The notes under the pieces: model-generated | Told to the model about the DNA's origin: nothing | What the model saw: only the letters and a program-made list of their open reading frames with translations | Database searches by the model: none | Shown here: piece by piece, positions 30,757 through 41,640 of the stretch | Numbering within the stretch: the first letter of the stretch is position 1 | How the letters are laid out: each line of letters begins with the position of its first letter | Made by a program: the position numbers and the translations under genes | Assembly (NCBI GenBank): GCA_015179125.1 | Contig: WHVA01000099.1 | Location: forward strand, 1-64,000 | Length of the DNA: 64,000 nucleotides | Direction of reading: 5' to 3' | Origin: Gautieria morchelliformis | Taxonomy: Eukaryota > Basidiomycota > Agaricomycetes > Gomphales > Gomphaceae

Positions 30757-32736
30757 CTACTCATAGAGGTCATCCATGAGGGAGTCCTCTAGAGTGGCCG
30801 ATACGATGACGTCGTTGTCGTACTGGGCGGGTGGAGCATGTGACTGCTCCGGGGGCACCTCCGCGTCATCGGTGGTGATTGGGAAAGGCTGGTTGGCCTC
30901 ACCACTAGCGGCGGTATCCGCTTGGGTGATGGGGCCAGTGTCCTCGTGGAGCATGGCCTCAATGGCCGGGTCCTCAGTCTGAGGAGGGGGCCAGAAGTGC
31001 GCTAGCTCTTGGTCGAGCTGAGTGTGAGTGAGGGGTCGCGGCACCATGGCCCTCACATGGCTGGTCTCGATGACCTTTTGTTGGCCCTCGTGGGCGGCAG
31101 CACTGAATGCCGTGCCGGTGATGCTACGTTGAACATAATGTTCAATGCATGCCACTCGCTCGCGAGTGACCCCCGCGTAGTGGGCCAACCATCTCGCGAT
31201 CTCGGTGAGGGGGATGTCAGGGCCGGCTCAGCCCTCCACAGGGAATGGGCCCGTGATTGAGAGCCGCAGGGTGGTGCTCTGAGGTGTCAGCACTTCCCTG
31301 GCGTCGACGAGGCTCAACCATTGGTCTGTCGAGCCGAATAGGTTGAGTAGCCTCGCCCTGAGAGGTGATGCAACCCCTTTGACCCGGGGCGCAAGGGCCT
31401 TCAACCACATCCAGACATCCATGTCGTCTAGGTTGAAGGTGCCATCCACGTTGTCGCGGATGGGGGATGGGATTCCTTCAGGGTTATGTATCCAACCCTT
31501 CCGGATGGCCATGATATCGTGCGGGGTACCGCCCGCTATCATGAGACAATCCCTTTTGGGATTGCGAGCACGTTGTTCGCGCTCGATGCGTTTAAATACG
31601 CCGATCATCTCACATGTACACACGAGCTGTGGCGTTTCTTTTGCCCGCGCTATGAGTTCGACGAAGTGTGGTTCGTCGAGCGGGCAGACGTCGTACCATT
31701 GAGTACGACGCTGTTGGGACTTCCCTACCGGCCGTGGTAGGAGGCTAGTCTTGGAGATCGGTGGATCTCCGAGTGGGACGAGTGTCCCCTCCCCTGGGTA
31801 GGGAGGGTGAACTGTCCCCGCCGGTGGAGGCAGGGCCACGCCAGGCCCGATGTACTGGGCCTCGATCTGTGCTATCCGCCATTGAAGGGGGTCATTGACA
31901 GTGTGCGACGATGACGCCACTAGGTAAGTGCTAATCCCGGTTTCCCTCACAATGGTTAGCCCATTGACGGTGTTGGGGGAGCCGCGCAATTTCTTGCGCT
32001 TCTTCTTTGGCTGCTCTGCCAGCCGCTGTGCCCTTTCTGGGTCGTACGTCTTCCAGACGGATGAGTCTGACTCCCATCCATCTGGGACGCCGTATGCAGA
32101 GTAGGAAGGCGCACTATGCCCTTCCATCATTGTCGTTGTCGGGGTTGGCGCCGACAATCGGGACGCTAGTCCCGATGTTGCACGCGCTGGCAGAGGCACC
32201 GTCGTGCGAAGTGATGATGGCCCGGCCACTGGGTCCGTGGCTGGGTCATGTCGAGGCCTTTTTGAGGCAACGTGGGCCAGGGTAACCTGGAGCTGGGCTG
32301 CGCTCAGCTGTTTCTCCAGTTCCTTAATCCTGGCGCGCTCGGTTGCGAGCACGTCATTGCGGTCTTCGACCGCGCGTTCCAGCTCCTTGACCTCTTTTTT
32401 AAGGTCGTGGATGTCCCGGAGGGGCTCTTCTCACTTGTCACGCGCGATGCCCCTTGGGAGCCATCCCCAGGCTGCATCGACGGCGTCGCCGATGTCTTCG
32501 TCCCGCAATTTGACCTTGCGGGTGCCTGTCGCGGCCCTTAGGTGCGCGGTGTAGTCCGCACACTTTGCGCAATCGTCCGGGTGGACGATGGGGAGGGCGT
32601 CCTCCCATCCCACGATCATCCAGTGCTCCTGGTCTATTGGAGCACGGAGAATGTCTGCGGCCCCCTGTCTCAGGACCGTTGTTCGCGTTGTGGACGTTGA
32701 TGGATCAACATACATCCCATCCTTAGGGGGCATCAT
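30757..32736 (-). pseudogene. Gypsy-2 extra 3' ORF: coiled-coil protein of unknown function
   Basis: About 650 codons on the same strand as pol, between chromodomain and 3' LTR. Starts MMPPKDGMYVDPSTS at 32736. Features: HPDDCAKCADYTAHLRAATG, a coiled coil (LKKEVKELERAVEDRNDV, ERARIKELEKQLSAAQ), a basic NLS-like PKKKRKKLRG, then a region with CPLDEPHFVELIARA and LTEIARWLAHYAGVTRE, and an acidic tail ending DSLMDDLYE. Two in-frame TGA codons (32431-32433, 31228-31230) interrupt it; both fit CGA to TGA. No signal peptide or membrane segment, so not an envelope gene. The position parallels the extra gene of Gypsy-1, though on the other strand there. Confidence 0.65.
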
Positions 32737-32829
32737 CTTCGTGGGGATGATGGTGGTTAGCTTCCAAGAAGCGATGCGCCCTCGGAAAGATCCGAGGTGA
32801 AAATTTAACCGCGCCGTTGCGTGGTCTGC

Positions 32830-35800
32830 ACGTGACAGACGCGTCTAGCAGCGTCTGGGGAGGTCACATGGCTTTCCCACCCCCCAAAGCTCTAGATAGC
32901 TATCTAGGGCTTCACGGTCCTTGCAGGACGACATGGGTTCCCATGTCACGTTGCCTAGGGTCTAACGGACCTGGAACTCCAGGTCCGTCGAGTTTATCCA
33001 TTGATGTGTGATAATCTCGTCTACAAGCCACTCCTTGTCATCATTTGCTCCAAAGTCATAAAATGACTTGGCCTCATGACGAGGGAACAATTCGTCGTTG
33101 TTAGCCTCGTATCGCCATACGAGGCTGGAATGGAAGACCGGTGAAATGTGATGGCTTTTCAGCTCGTCGGGAAGATCGAGGGTCACCGTCGAGGCATCGT
33201 TGTGAGCCTTGATGACGCGGTACGGTCCGATGTACCGCGGGACTAGCTTTCTGGCTCTTCCTTTCGGGAGAGTTAGGTTTTGTGTCGAAAGGTAGACGTG
33301 GTCATTGCCCGCATACCTATCGCTCGCCATACGTTTCGTATTTGCGTGAAACGTTTGCGTCACTCAATGCTCTATGATTGCATCGTGTGCCGCCATCAGG
33401 TTCCGTTTTGCCTGATGTGCGAACCGGGCCACCCCCTTGAACAGGGTGTCCACGGCTATGGGGAGGTCTATCCGCGGCATATAGCCGTGGTTCAGCTCGA
33501 AAGGTGCGAACCCTGTGGTCGCACTGAGGTTGCTGTTGAGGGCGACCTCAACCATTGGGAATTTCAATGCCCAATCCTTCTGATCGTCTCTGACGACCCC
33601 ACGCAATATCTGGCCGATTGAGCGGTTTGCCCGCTCGGTTGCTCCATCCGTTTGGGCATGGAAGGCAGTTGACATGAGGAGCTTAGTCCCCATGAGTCGC
33701 TGTAGTTCACGCCAGAAGATCGACGTGAACTTTGAGTCTCTGTCTGAGACGATGGAGTCGGGAACTCCGTGGAGTCAGATGACCTCCTTCAGAACCAGCC
33801 AGGCTACTCCCTTGGCTGACACGCTCGTCGTGGTTGGTACGAGGTGTACGAGCGACGTTAGTCGGTCGATGACTACCATCAGGTAGTCACAGTCGTTGGA
33901 TTTGGGCAGGGGCCCCATGAAGTCGATGCCAATCAACTGCCACGGCCTATCCGGAATGGGTAGGCTGTGTAGTAGGCCTTTGGGCCGTTGTGGTCTGGTT
34001 TTCATCATCTGACACCTTGCGCATGATGTGCAGAATGCTTCTATGTCTGGATTCATGCCCAGCCACCAATATGATCTTCAAACGTAGTTCAAAGTCTTCA
34101 GATGGCCGTAGTGGCCGACTATCTGATGTGCCCGATCGATGATGATTTCGATCAGCTTCCTTCCCCCTTGAATAACAGAGCAGGGGACGGCAATGACGTC
34201 TCTTTTGAGCTTGTTCTTAGTCCATATCAGCCCGTCCCGGATCCCGAATCTCAGATGTGCACCCGGGTGCACCATGATCTTTGTGAACACGGCGTCCCTG
34301 TGGTATGTGTCTCATAGGACCTTAGACAGGTCTACGCCTTGCTCGATGTGTAGAGGACAGGAATTATAGGCAGTAGGTATGGACTGCTTGCTCAAAAGAA
34401 TAGACTAGAAATTAATTCACTCTCTCAGTTAATTTAGTTGTCACTGTAAGTATATTATACACTACCTAGAAATTAATTCACTACAAAGGATTTCTAGGTC
34501 AATAAATCGAAAGAACACTAGACTAATTTACTTGCCCCCGCAGTGAATTTAGTTGTCACTGAGAGAGGGGGAAATCTGTCTCACTGTGCATGTACTACTA
34601 CCCGGCCCTTTAGCGCCCAAGAGCTCGTGCGTCAAAGTCATTTCAGACTCCGCTGGGTGCAGCCGCTTGTGAAAATAGAAATAACAAGATGAAATGGAGA
34701 GGTAAGGAGTGACTGGAAAATTTCGAAAATAATCAGAGAAATGGGTGCATGGTACAAGAACAATGTGAGAAGAGATTGAAACACCATACAGCAAATCGAA
34801 TATATTATGCTTGATTTTGGTGCAGAAGCATAAATGCACCCAACACGACGACCCGGTCCAGGGGCGCACCGTCATTTCCTGCAGCGATGACTCTGATGTC
34901 ATCGTCATCATCGTCGCGTGACGCGGGCTCTGGCGAGCCCTGGTTTAATGCGGCGGATTCCATTACTCTTGCCTCTGTCTTCTTGGCGAGGTGTTTAGAG
35001 CGTCTTGCTGCCGCTGTTCGCAGCTCGATATACCGATCAATGGGCAGTAACTCACCGTCCGGGTCTAAACGCGCATCTGCGTTCACGAAGACGTGGCCTG
35101 GGTGATTGTCATCACTCGTGTCGTTCTTGTAGTAGCGCGACAGGCAGTCCGCTACCTTGTTCTCTACACCGTCGACATGAACGGTGTTGAAGTTGAACCG
35201 GGAGAGAAACTCCCACCATCTGACCTCGCGGTCAGACAGGCTCTTCTGGGTCTCGAAGTACTTGAGCCCTATGTGGTCTGTGATGAGGGTGAACCTTCAC
35301 CCCAGCAGTTTGTCCTCCCATTTCATGAGAGCCTCGAGCACTGCGATCGTCTCATGCTCGTGAGTCCAGTAGTGTTGCTGCGCAACGCTGAACTTCTTTG
35401 ATAAGAAGCCGGCAGGTCGATAAGTTTTCCAGTCAGGCCCTTGGCCGTAGACCGCACCGACCCCAGCTTTTGATCCGTTGGTGATCACCCAGATCGGCTC
35501 TGGGCACCCTGCGTCTACTGGACGCAGGATCGGGGCCTTACAGGCCAACACCTTAATGCTTTGCCAGCATTTGTCTAGTAGTGGTGTCCATTCGAATGGA
35601 CGGTTGTTACGCGCACAGCCCGATACTGGGATGGTATGTGCGCTAACATCTGGCATGTAGTGTGCCAGATACTGTACCAGCCTGAGGAAACGCTGGATGT
35701 CGTTGAACGTCCGTGGCTTGCGCCACTCGCGGATGCGTTGCATCTTGTCCTCGTCAGCATGTGCCCCTCGGCCATCGATGATATGGCCAAGACACTCCAT

Positions 35801-36622
35801 TTGGATGGAATAGAGGTCCACCTTTTTCTTGCTCAGAAAAAGGTGATTCCTCCTCAGCCTGTCAAAGACAATGTAGAGGTGTTCTTCATGCTCTTGTATT
35901 GAGAGCGAGAATATGAAGATGTTGTCCATGTATACATGGACGAAGCGACCTATGCAGTCGCTGAAAATGGCTGTCATCAGCCGTTGGAATGTTGATGGGG
36001 CATTGCAGTCCCCCATCTGTATCACCTGGCTCCTGAAGGTGCCAAGGATCGTTGCAAAGGCAATCTTTGCTGCATGATCCGGATGGATCCGGATCTGCTC
36101 GTATGCTTCTGACATATCAAGTTTTGTTTGATATCGACAGCGAGCCATGTCGCTGCGAATGATATCTTGATCCGGGAAGGGCGTGACGTCCTTCACCGTG
36201 TTTTCATTCTGCTGGTGCAGATCGAAGACAGTTCTCAATGTACCGTTCTTTTTCAGCACACACAGCATGGGCACTGCCTGCTGCACGACTGCTGGAATCC
36301 ACCACTTTGCAGTGGTGTATCGTTCCATCTTAGCCGACAGTTCCTCTCGGAAGTGTTTGGGACATTTCGGTAGTCGATACCGCATGTGGTTGTTGGGATC
36401 GATGAGGTTGATCTCATGGTTGATCTCCCATAGTGGTGGGAGTTCTAATTGAATTCCACTGACTAAGTCAGTGATTCGTTCCATCCATTCCTCGCGGAGG
36501 CGAGGAAGGTCATCATCTGTGAGGATGATGGTGGTGGTTGGCTTAGAAGCCATTAGGCGCTGTTGGCGTCTATTAGGTCCCGCGGCGTGCGGGCCTGCTT
36601 TCCTCTTTCCCATCGCTTTCAC
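32830..36622 (-). pseudogene. Gypsy-2 Pol: RT, RNase H, integrase, chromodomain
   Basis: RT 35900-36500: LCVLKKNGTLRTVFDLHQQN, TKLDMSEAYEQIRI, then VYMDNIFIFS, where the second catalytic Asp of YxDD is Asn. RNase H WVITNGSKAGVGA has Asn in place of the first catalytic Asp. Integrase: HYGHLKTLNYV...CTSCARCQ finger, GIDFMGPLP, SDRDSKF and TDGATERANRS (D,D,E present). The C-terminus GPYRVIKAHNDASTVTLDLP is followed by a chromodomain-like EWLVDEIITHQW...TWEPMSSC. Stops: TGA at 35297, 34312, 34078 and 33775, and a TAG inside the chromodomain near 32985. Interrupted by a solo LTR at 34349-34845. Confidence 0.9.
34344..34850 (-). mobile_element. Solo LTR of the Copia-1 family inside Gypsy-2 pol
   Basis: LTR 34349-34845 (497 bp), tips as in 1618-2130 including TGTAGAGGACAGGAATTATA. 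Flanks CGATG (34344-34348) and CGACG (34846-34850) are a 5-bp duplication with one transition. Inserted in the RNase H to integrase linker. Two stem-loop motifs at about 34420-34447 and 34537-34570. Confidence 0.92.
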
Positions 36623-36700
36623 CGTTAGGTGAGAGTGCCTCTCCCTACGGTTGTAGGGTGAGTTCGAGGATGAGTCGTCCCACGACTCGTCCTCCTGGCT

Positions 36701-38532
36701 TCAATGAGCCAGGTTAGGCTTCGGTGCCTGGGTGATTCTGCTCACCCGTGGCCCCTTGTCCTCGTTCGTTGATCCATCGTCATCAAACAATACCTTGCCC
36801 ATGGGGATCACTTTGTTCCCCTTGCGGATCGTCCCTGGGCTCAAAAAGTCCAGGGTTATGCCGAACCTCCTTAAGAATGGTGTTCCTAAGATAGCGTCAT
36901 AATATTCGACGTTTGCTACGTTGAAATATTCATGGTATGTCTCATGACCAAACTTGATGGTCGTGTTCGTTCCATAGTTGATCATGGGATGGCTGCCTAT
37001 GCAGGCTAGCTGCAGCGCGATTGGTTGCTCCAGGGAGAATGTCTTCATCCCTGTAGCTCGCGTGAATTCAGGGGATAGCAGTACACCTTCGCTGCCGCTA
37101 TCTAGCAGGCAGTGGGCTTTTACGCCATTTATTTCCCAGTACCCGGATAGGGTACGGTTCTCACTGCGCGGGCGCGTTGGCCGTGTCCTGTGTTTGCTTC
37201 GGTGGTGATACACCGCCTCGGCCGCCTTGTCTGGCGTGACCGACGTGCGTACCACCATGACCTTCGTGGCGGTTTCATCTTCCAGTGCGAATCTGATTGC
37301 GCTGGACCTGTAGGTGGTGTCTTCCACCTCTTCATCCCATTCATTGTATTGGGACGGCTCTGGGTCCCACTCCTCAGTGGGCGCATCTCCGTTGTCCAGA
37401 GTGTCGTTGGGTTGGGGATCACCCTCCCCCTCTTCATCAATCTGTTGAAGAGAACTTTGACCGAGATCCGTCTCCGGATCCTCGGCCTCACCGTCGTGCC
37501 TCACGGCTGCTGTCCTTATACCGGACCTAAGCCGGGGGTACTCTGCCTTCTTGTGGCCAGGTTGGCCACATTCAAAGCACGTGGTGTTGCTTTGGCTGCC
37601 ATTGGGCCTATCGTTAGGCTGGCCCAACGTTTTCGCTGGTGGGGCAGGTCGTGTGGACGACCCTGACGCTTGAGGCTGTTTAGCTTCAGGCGGGCGTCCG
37701 GCTTGTGCTGGGCGTGAGGGCGGTAGCCATTGTCCTGCTCCGCTTCTTGCGAACAGGCTGGGCCTGGCCAGGCCCGTTTGTGTCAACGGCTTGCTCCCTG
37801 TGAGCCGGGCAGCACTTGCCGTTGCTGCTGCGCTTTCTGCGTGGTGCATCCCCATGTTGTATCGGGATGCCTCCTCGATCATCCGGGCCATCTTGAAGAG
37901 TTGCTCTATTGAGCTGCTCTCGGCATTATAGCCCTTTTTGAGGACCTCGTTGCGCAGCATTTCGCGCAGCGCTGATACGAACTGTCTCCGGAACGTGTAA
38001 TCGTCTGGTGGCTGTATCATACATGCCGCGTATTTTGTGAGCTTGTTCAGCATCTCCTGAACGGTTTTCATTCCCTGCATGACCGCGTCGAATTTATTCA
38101 ATGCGTGATGGTACGTCAGTGTGTGCAGGAACCTTTTTTGAAGGCCTTGCATCACGGTTTCCAGCGTCCAGCTGCGGCCCTGGCGATCGAAGCGTTCAAC
38201 GTTTCGAAGAACCACTCCTGGGCTTCACCGGTGAGGCGAATGCCCACATAGCCGACCTGCATGTCGATGCTGGTTGGCCCTAGGAGGCAAGTCATTTTCA
38301 GCCATCGTAGGATGGCTGCCACAAAGATTTCAAACTCTTTGAGGTCAGATCCCCCGGCATATGGCTCGGGGCGAGCCAATTTTACGCCGGCTTTCGCTAG
38401 CACAGACTTCTCCGGGTCTGTGTCCGTGGTGTCTGCTAACGCCACGCGGATCATCCATGTGATCCCATCGTGCGGCTCCGTTGGTACGACGTCAGCCTGG
38501 TCAGGGATTCCCTGGCCTTCCGTTGGGGTCAT
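36701..38532 (-). pseudogene. Gypsy-2 Gag and protease
   Basis: From MTPTEGQGIPDQ at 38532. Gag core KLARPEPYAGGSDLKEFEIF, LTGEAQEWFFETL, then after a frameshift near 38180-38215 WTLETVMQGLQKRFLHTLTYHHALNKFD. Zinc knuckle CFECGQPGHKKAEY has Tyr where the fourth Cys should be. Protease CLLDSGSEGVLLS near 37100 and LGTPFLRRFGITLDF. Ends KPNLAH at 36701. About 80 bp later the RT frame begins in a different frame (36622). Confidence 0.88.
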
Positions 38533-38535
38533 GGA

Positions 38536-39775
38536 TCACTCGCGCGGCTGTGACGCCGTGCGGGGCAGGCTGTTATATGCCCTGACGGGCCCCAGGCCCA
38601 GATCAGGCTTGGGATCGGGAGCATTTTGTGCTCTCAGTTCCAGGGGCATTTTGTGCCTGGTGTCCCCGGTCAGTCCCACGTTGCGGATCCGCAGCCTGCT
38701 GTTGTAGGCTGCGCGCGCCCGCCGGGTGTCCTTTACGGCTTGCTTGAGCTGCTCGTCCAGCAGCTGAGCGGTGTGGCTGTGGGCCACTGTCTCTGCAGTG
38801 TTCTTCACTAGTAGCTCGAGTGCCCGTGTGTGGCGGTGTGCGGCTGCAGCTTCTTTACGCTGCCAGTGTGCGACTTTGAGCTCTAAGCTCTCGGTCGTCA
38901 TTTCAGAGTCAGGCTCTGAGGCGACCTGATCCCTAACGATCTGTTGGATCATTTTACGGCTGTCCATTGGGGCAGCCTGTTGTTCTTGAGGTTTGTTCCC
39001 AAACCTTACGTCCTGTTCGACCAGGACGGCTGGCGGTGGCATTCGCTGCTTGTCCCGCTCCTTTCGGGGCGGGTCTTCCATGTCGCGACTGCTTTCGTTG
39101 GCTGCGGACTGTCGCGAGCTCGGGCGAGTTGCATCGCGTTCCCCGCGTGGGCAGAGGGCTTTCTGGACGTCCTCCACCGTGGCTGCTTCTTGCAGCCTGA
39201 CCTCCTCCGCCTGGTAGAGTTCTTTGCCGATTGCCATTAGGGCGGCGGCTGCGTTGTCAAGCTGCGATGCCAGCTGATCGTGCTTGTGGCGCGTCAGCAT
39301 GCTTCGGTGCAGCGCCGCCTGCACCTGTTTGTTCAGAGCCTCTGCCGTCTCGTGGTCTATGGCATGAACCCTCAAGCTCTTGCGACTGGAGCTCGAGTAT
39401 TCCAAGTCCTGACCATCGTCTGGGGCTCGTTTTCTTTGCCGTCGTCCCCCTTCAGGGACGATCATCGTTGCTCTACTTCGTGAGTGTCGGTTTCAGTCGT
39501 GGCTTGGTGCCTGCCTCGACATTGTTGCTCTACCGTCTGACGACGGTGAGACTTCTCTGCCTTTTCCTTTGTCTCTGGGCAGAGAGGGATGGAGGGGCGG
39601 TGCCGGCTCGTTGCCCGGCATCATCTCTTCCTCGGCCACGCTCGACGAGACGGGTTGGGGTTTCCTCGTCCTCTACTGAGGGGACGAGGGCGGTGAGATC
39701 TACGATCTCTCCGTCTTCTATCATCCTGGACTCTTGGTCCAGGGTAGCATCAGCCATCATGTCGCTGGGCTGCAC
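38536..39775 (-). pseudogene. Gypsy-2 N-terminal Gag extension (coiled coil)
   Basis: Two frames: MQPSDMMADATLDQESRM from 39775, acidic, then after a frameshift near 39500 a 309-residue frame (to 38536) that is Ala/Gln/Arg-rich with coiled-coil stretches (EALNKQVQAALHRSMLT; KEAAAAHRHTRALELL). The terminating TGA (38536-38538) is in frame with, and four bases from, the next ATG (38532), so the two were probably one Gag protein separated by a CGA-to-TGA change. Confidence 0.7.
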
Positions 39776-39973
39776 CTGGGGCGTGGACCTCGAGCTCGTC
39801 GCTCATGTCCGTCTTCGACCGCGTGGGATCATCATGCTTGCAGCTGACAGTAGAAGATCTACTGGAGGGTTTCAACGATGTTTAGTCGTCGACGCAGCGA
39901 TCTTTTTCAAGATTGCTTCGAATCCACTATCGGTTGGTCGCATGGCAATCAACCGCAGGATAGTTCAAAAATG

Positions 39974-40188
39974 TGTAAAGGATGTCGATCTTAAGACCTT
40001 GTATCACAAGGGCACTACAGAACTTGACCAATGAGTGGTATTCTGAATGCTACGTAGTGACAGGTAAGAGTAAGATGCGATGGGAACCGCTGGCCGGTTC
40101 CCACGCATAAACTATACAGTGGGTCCCTAAGGGGCCCACTGGGATTATGTAATAGCTATTGTACATGTAGACACACGGGTTATTTACA
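39974..40188 (-). repeat. Gypsy-2 5' LTR (215 bp)
   Basis: Pairs with 30506-30720; visible differences GGGATTAT/GGGAGTAT and AATAGC/AATAAC. Internal sequence after it (CATTTTTGAACTATCC) does not start with TGG, so the primer type is unclear. Confidence 0.93.
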
Positions 40189-40464
40189 GGAGTGCAATGC
40201 GCCCATGTTGTCAAGATATTCACCTGTAAGCTCTTGTACCTGAAAATAAGCCGTGACTGTTAAATTAAGACATTTGGGAGTCATATATACAGCTACTCAC
40301 GAGATTATGCAGTTGCTGTTCCACTTATCGCCAAATCTTTCTTGAAGGACATGAAGGAGAAATAGTTATATTGAACAACCCCCACTGGTATTGTTGCATA
40401 TACTATAGGTTCGGGCATCTTGCATCAGATCAGATGCTGTAGAGATGTTGTCCCAGGGTCTTGT
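40189..40464 (-). pseudogene. Probable upstream continuation of the NLR pseudogene
   Basis: Removing Gypsy-2 and one GGAGT copy joins this DNA to 30505. The minus strand has TTTTCAG acceptors near 40242 and VQELTGEYLDN, then GTGAGT near 40300. I cannot define the first exon; similarity of 40465 onward to a dispersed repeat limits it. Confidence 0.35.
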
Positions 40465-41390
40465 CAAGATTGGAGTTTGGGCATTAATATCGCATGTTAG
40501 TGGCGAATGCCCGAATAGCATGTGTGATCTAGCGAATCGCCCAGTGAACAGTACCGAAGAGGTAAGGGTTAAAAGCTAAGAGGGTTACTCGAAAGGAATT
40601 CGCCCTGATCTACAGTCATAGCGAAATAGCCCGTGGCACTTGACGATGTAACGTGCAAGGTGTCACGGAAGGGTTGTCTAAGTAGCGACAATCCCTTCGC
40701 CGGCGAAGGTGCTCCTTCAGAGCCCTTTTCCGACAGCACAGAAAATAACTCGAAGGCTAAGGTAATGAAGATGAAGTATGAGAACTCACCAGTGAGGCCT
40801 AAGTCCTCTTCTGGTCGAAGATAGAAATCTACAGGAGAAGGCTCAAGGTGATAGTCACAGCAAGGTCAAGTTTGCACAAGATGGACGTATGATAATTAAA
40901 CTGGAGAATATACATGTAGGGGTGCATGGTCAGGATACATAATAGATGAAATAGACATCCAATAGAATGGAAGAGGGGTGCGAACATGAAACGACGGAGA
41001 GGAAAGAGGGCGAAGGCCCCTATGTACGAAAACACGCCTTGGGACCTGCATATACACCACCCTGCACAGACTCTTCGTCTGCTGGGTTAGTCCCACATGA
41101 CCTACGGGTAGGATGCCCCACGAATGCATTCTGGACATAGGAACACCCAAAGGGGGTTGAGTTGAGAAGATGATGGGACCAGTGATGAACCATCAACCCG
41201 GGTAAAGGATGTCGATTGTGTTTGATGGCGTGCCTGCTGGCGAATGATGCGAGTAGCGAATGGTCATATGGCGAATGTGGCGAATAGCGAATGGAGCGAG
41301 GAGTGAATGGAGCGAAGACACGCGAACATGGAAGAGTGGTGAAAGGGACAACAGGGATAGCTGGGTACAAGAAATAAATGAGTCATGACA
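40465..41390 (+). repeat. Dispersed repeat with GCGAAT motifs, copy A (inverted copy 45000-46012)
   Basis: Reverse complement of 45000-46012 over about 0.9 kb. Shared landmarks: GTCAAGATTGG, GAATGCCCGAATA, GATGTAACGTGCAAG, CCTTCGCxGGCGAAGG, TGAGAACTCACCAGTGA, TTGCACAAGATGGACG, GGTAAAxGATGTCGATTGTG. It contains many GCGAAT/ATTCGC words. No transposase or polyprotein. Confidence 0.75.
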
Positions 41391-41640
41391 GCCTGCACCT
41401 CCTTGCAATTCATGATAGGACCAGTGATGAACCAACAATCCAGGTAAAGGATGTCGATTGTGTTTGATGGCATGGCTACTGGCAAATGATGCAAGTAGTG
41501 AATGGCCAGTTGGCGAATGTGGCGAATAGTGAATGGGGCAAGGAGTGAATGGAGCAAAGCTGAGCGAACATGGAAAGGTGGTGAAAGGGAAAACAGGGAT
41601 AGCTTGATACAAGAAATAAATGAGTCATGACAGCTGTGTA
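41155..41640 (+). repeat. Two ~240-bp tandem units with GCGAATG arrays
   Basis: Unit 1 about 41165-41395 and unit 2 about 41403-41637, both running from ACCAGTGATGAACCA through GTAAAGGATGTCGATTGTG, then ATGTGGCGAATAG and on to AATAAATGAGTCATGACAGC. A weaker third unit at about 41780-41975 ends GAATCATGACAG. Confidence 0.85.

Larger units (their letters stand above)
30506..40188 (-). mobile_element. Gypsy-2: complete Ty3/Gypsy retrotransposon (9683 bp)
   Basis: Two 215-bp LTRs (30506-30720 and 39974-40188) differ at about two positions. Both ends are flanked by the target duplication GGAGT (30501-30505, 40189-40193). Order on the minus strand: N-terminal Gag ORF, Gag/protease, RT/RNase H, integrase, chromodomain, an extra ORF, polypurine tract GAGGGGGAGGG, 3' LTR. 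Near-identical LTRs suggest a recent insertion, yet the coding region has many stops, so it probably arrived via a parent copy already decayed or was mutated quickly. Confidence 0.93.

Noticed and set aside
30757..32736. Possible env gene of Gypsy-2 (errantivirus-like)
   Set aside because: No signal peptide, transmembrane segment or furin-like site; coiled coil and NLS-like basic patch point to an intracellular protein.
40633..40824. 63-codon frame conserved without indels between the repeat copies at 40633 and about 45655-45845
   Set aside because: Differences between copies are mostly non-synonymous (for example GTG/ATG, AGC/TTC, AAT/GGT), so there is no sign of protein-level constraint.
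41155..41640. CRISPR-like array
   Set aside because: Units are ~240 bp with no constant short repeat/unique spacer alternation; a eukaryotic tandem repeat fits.
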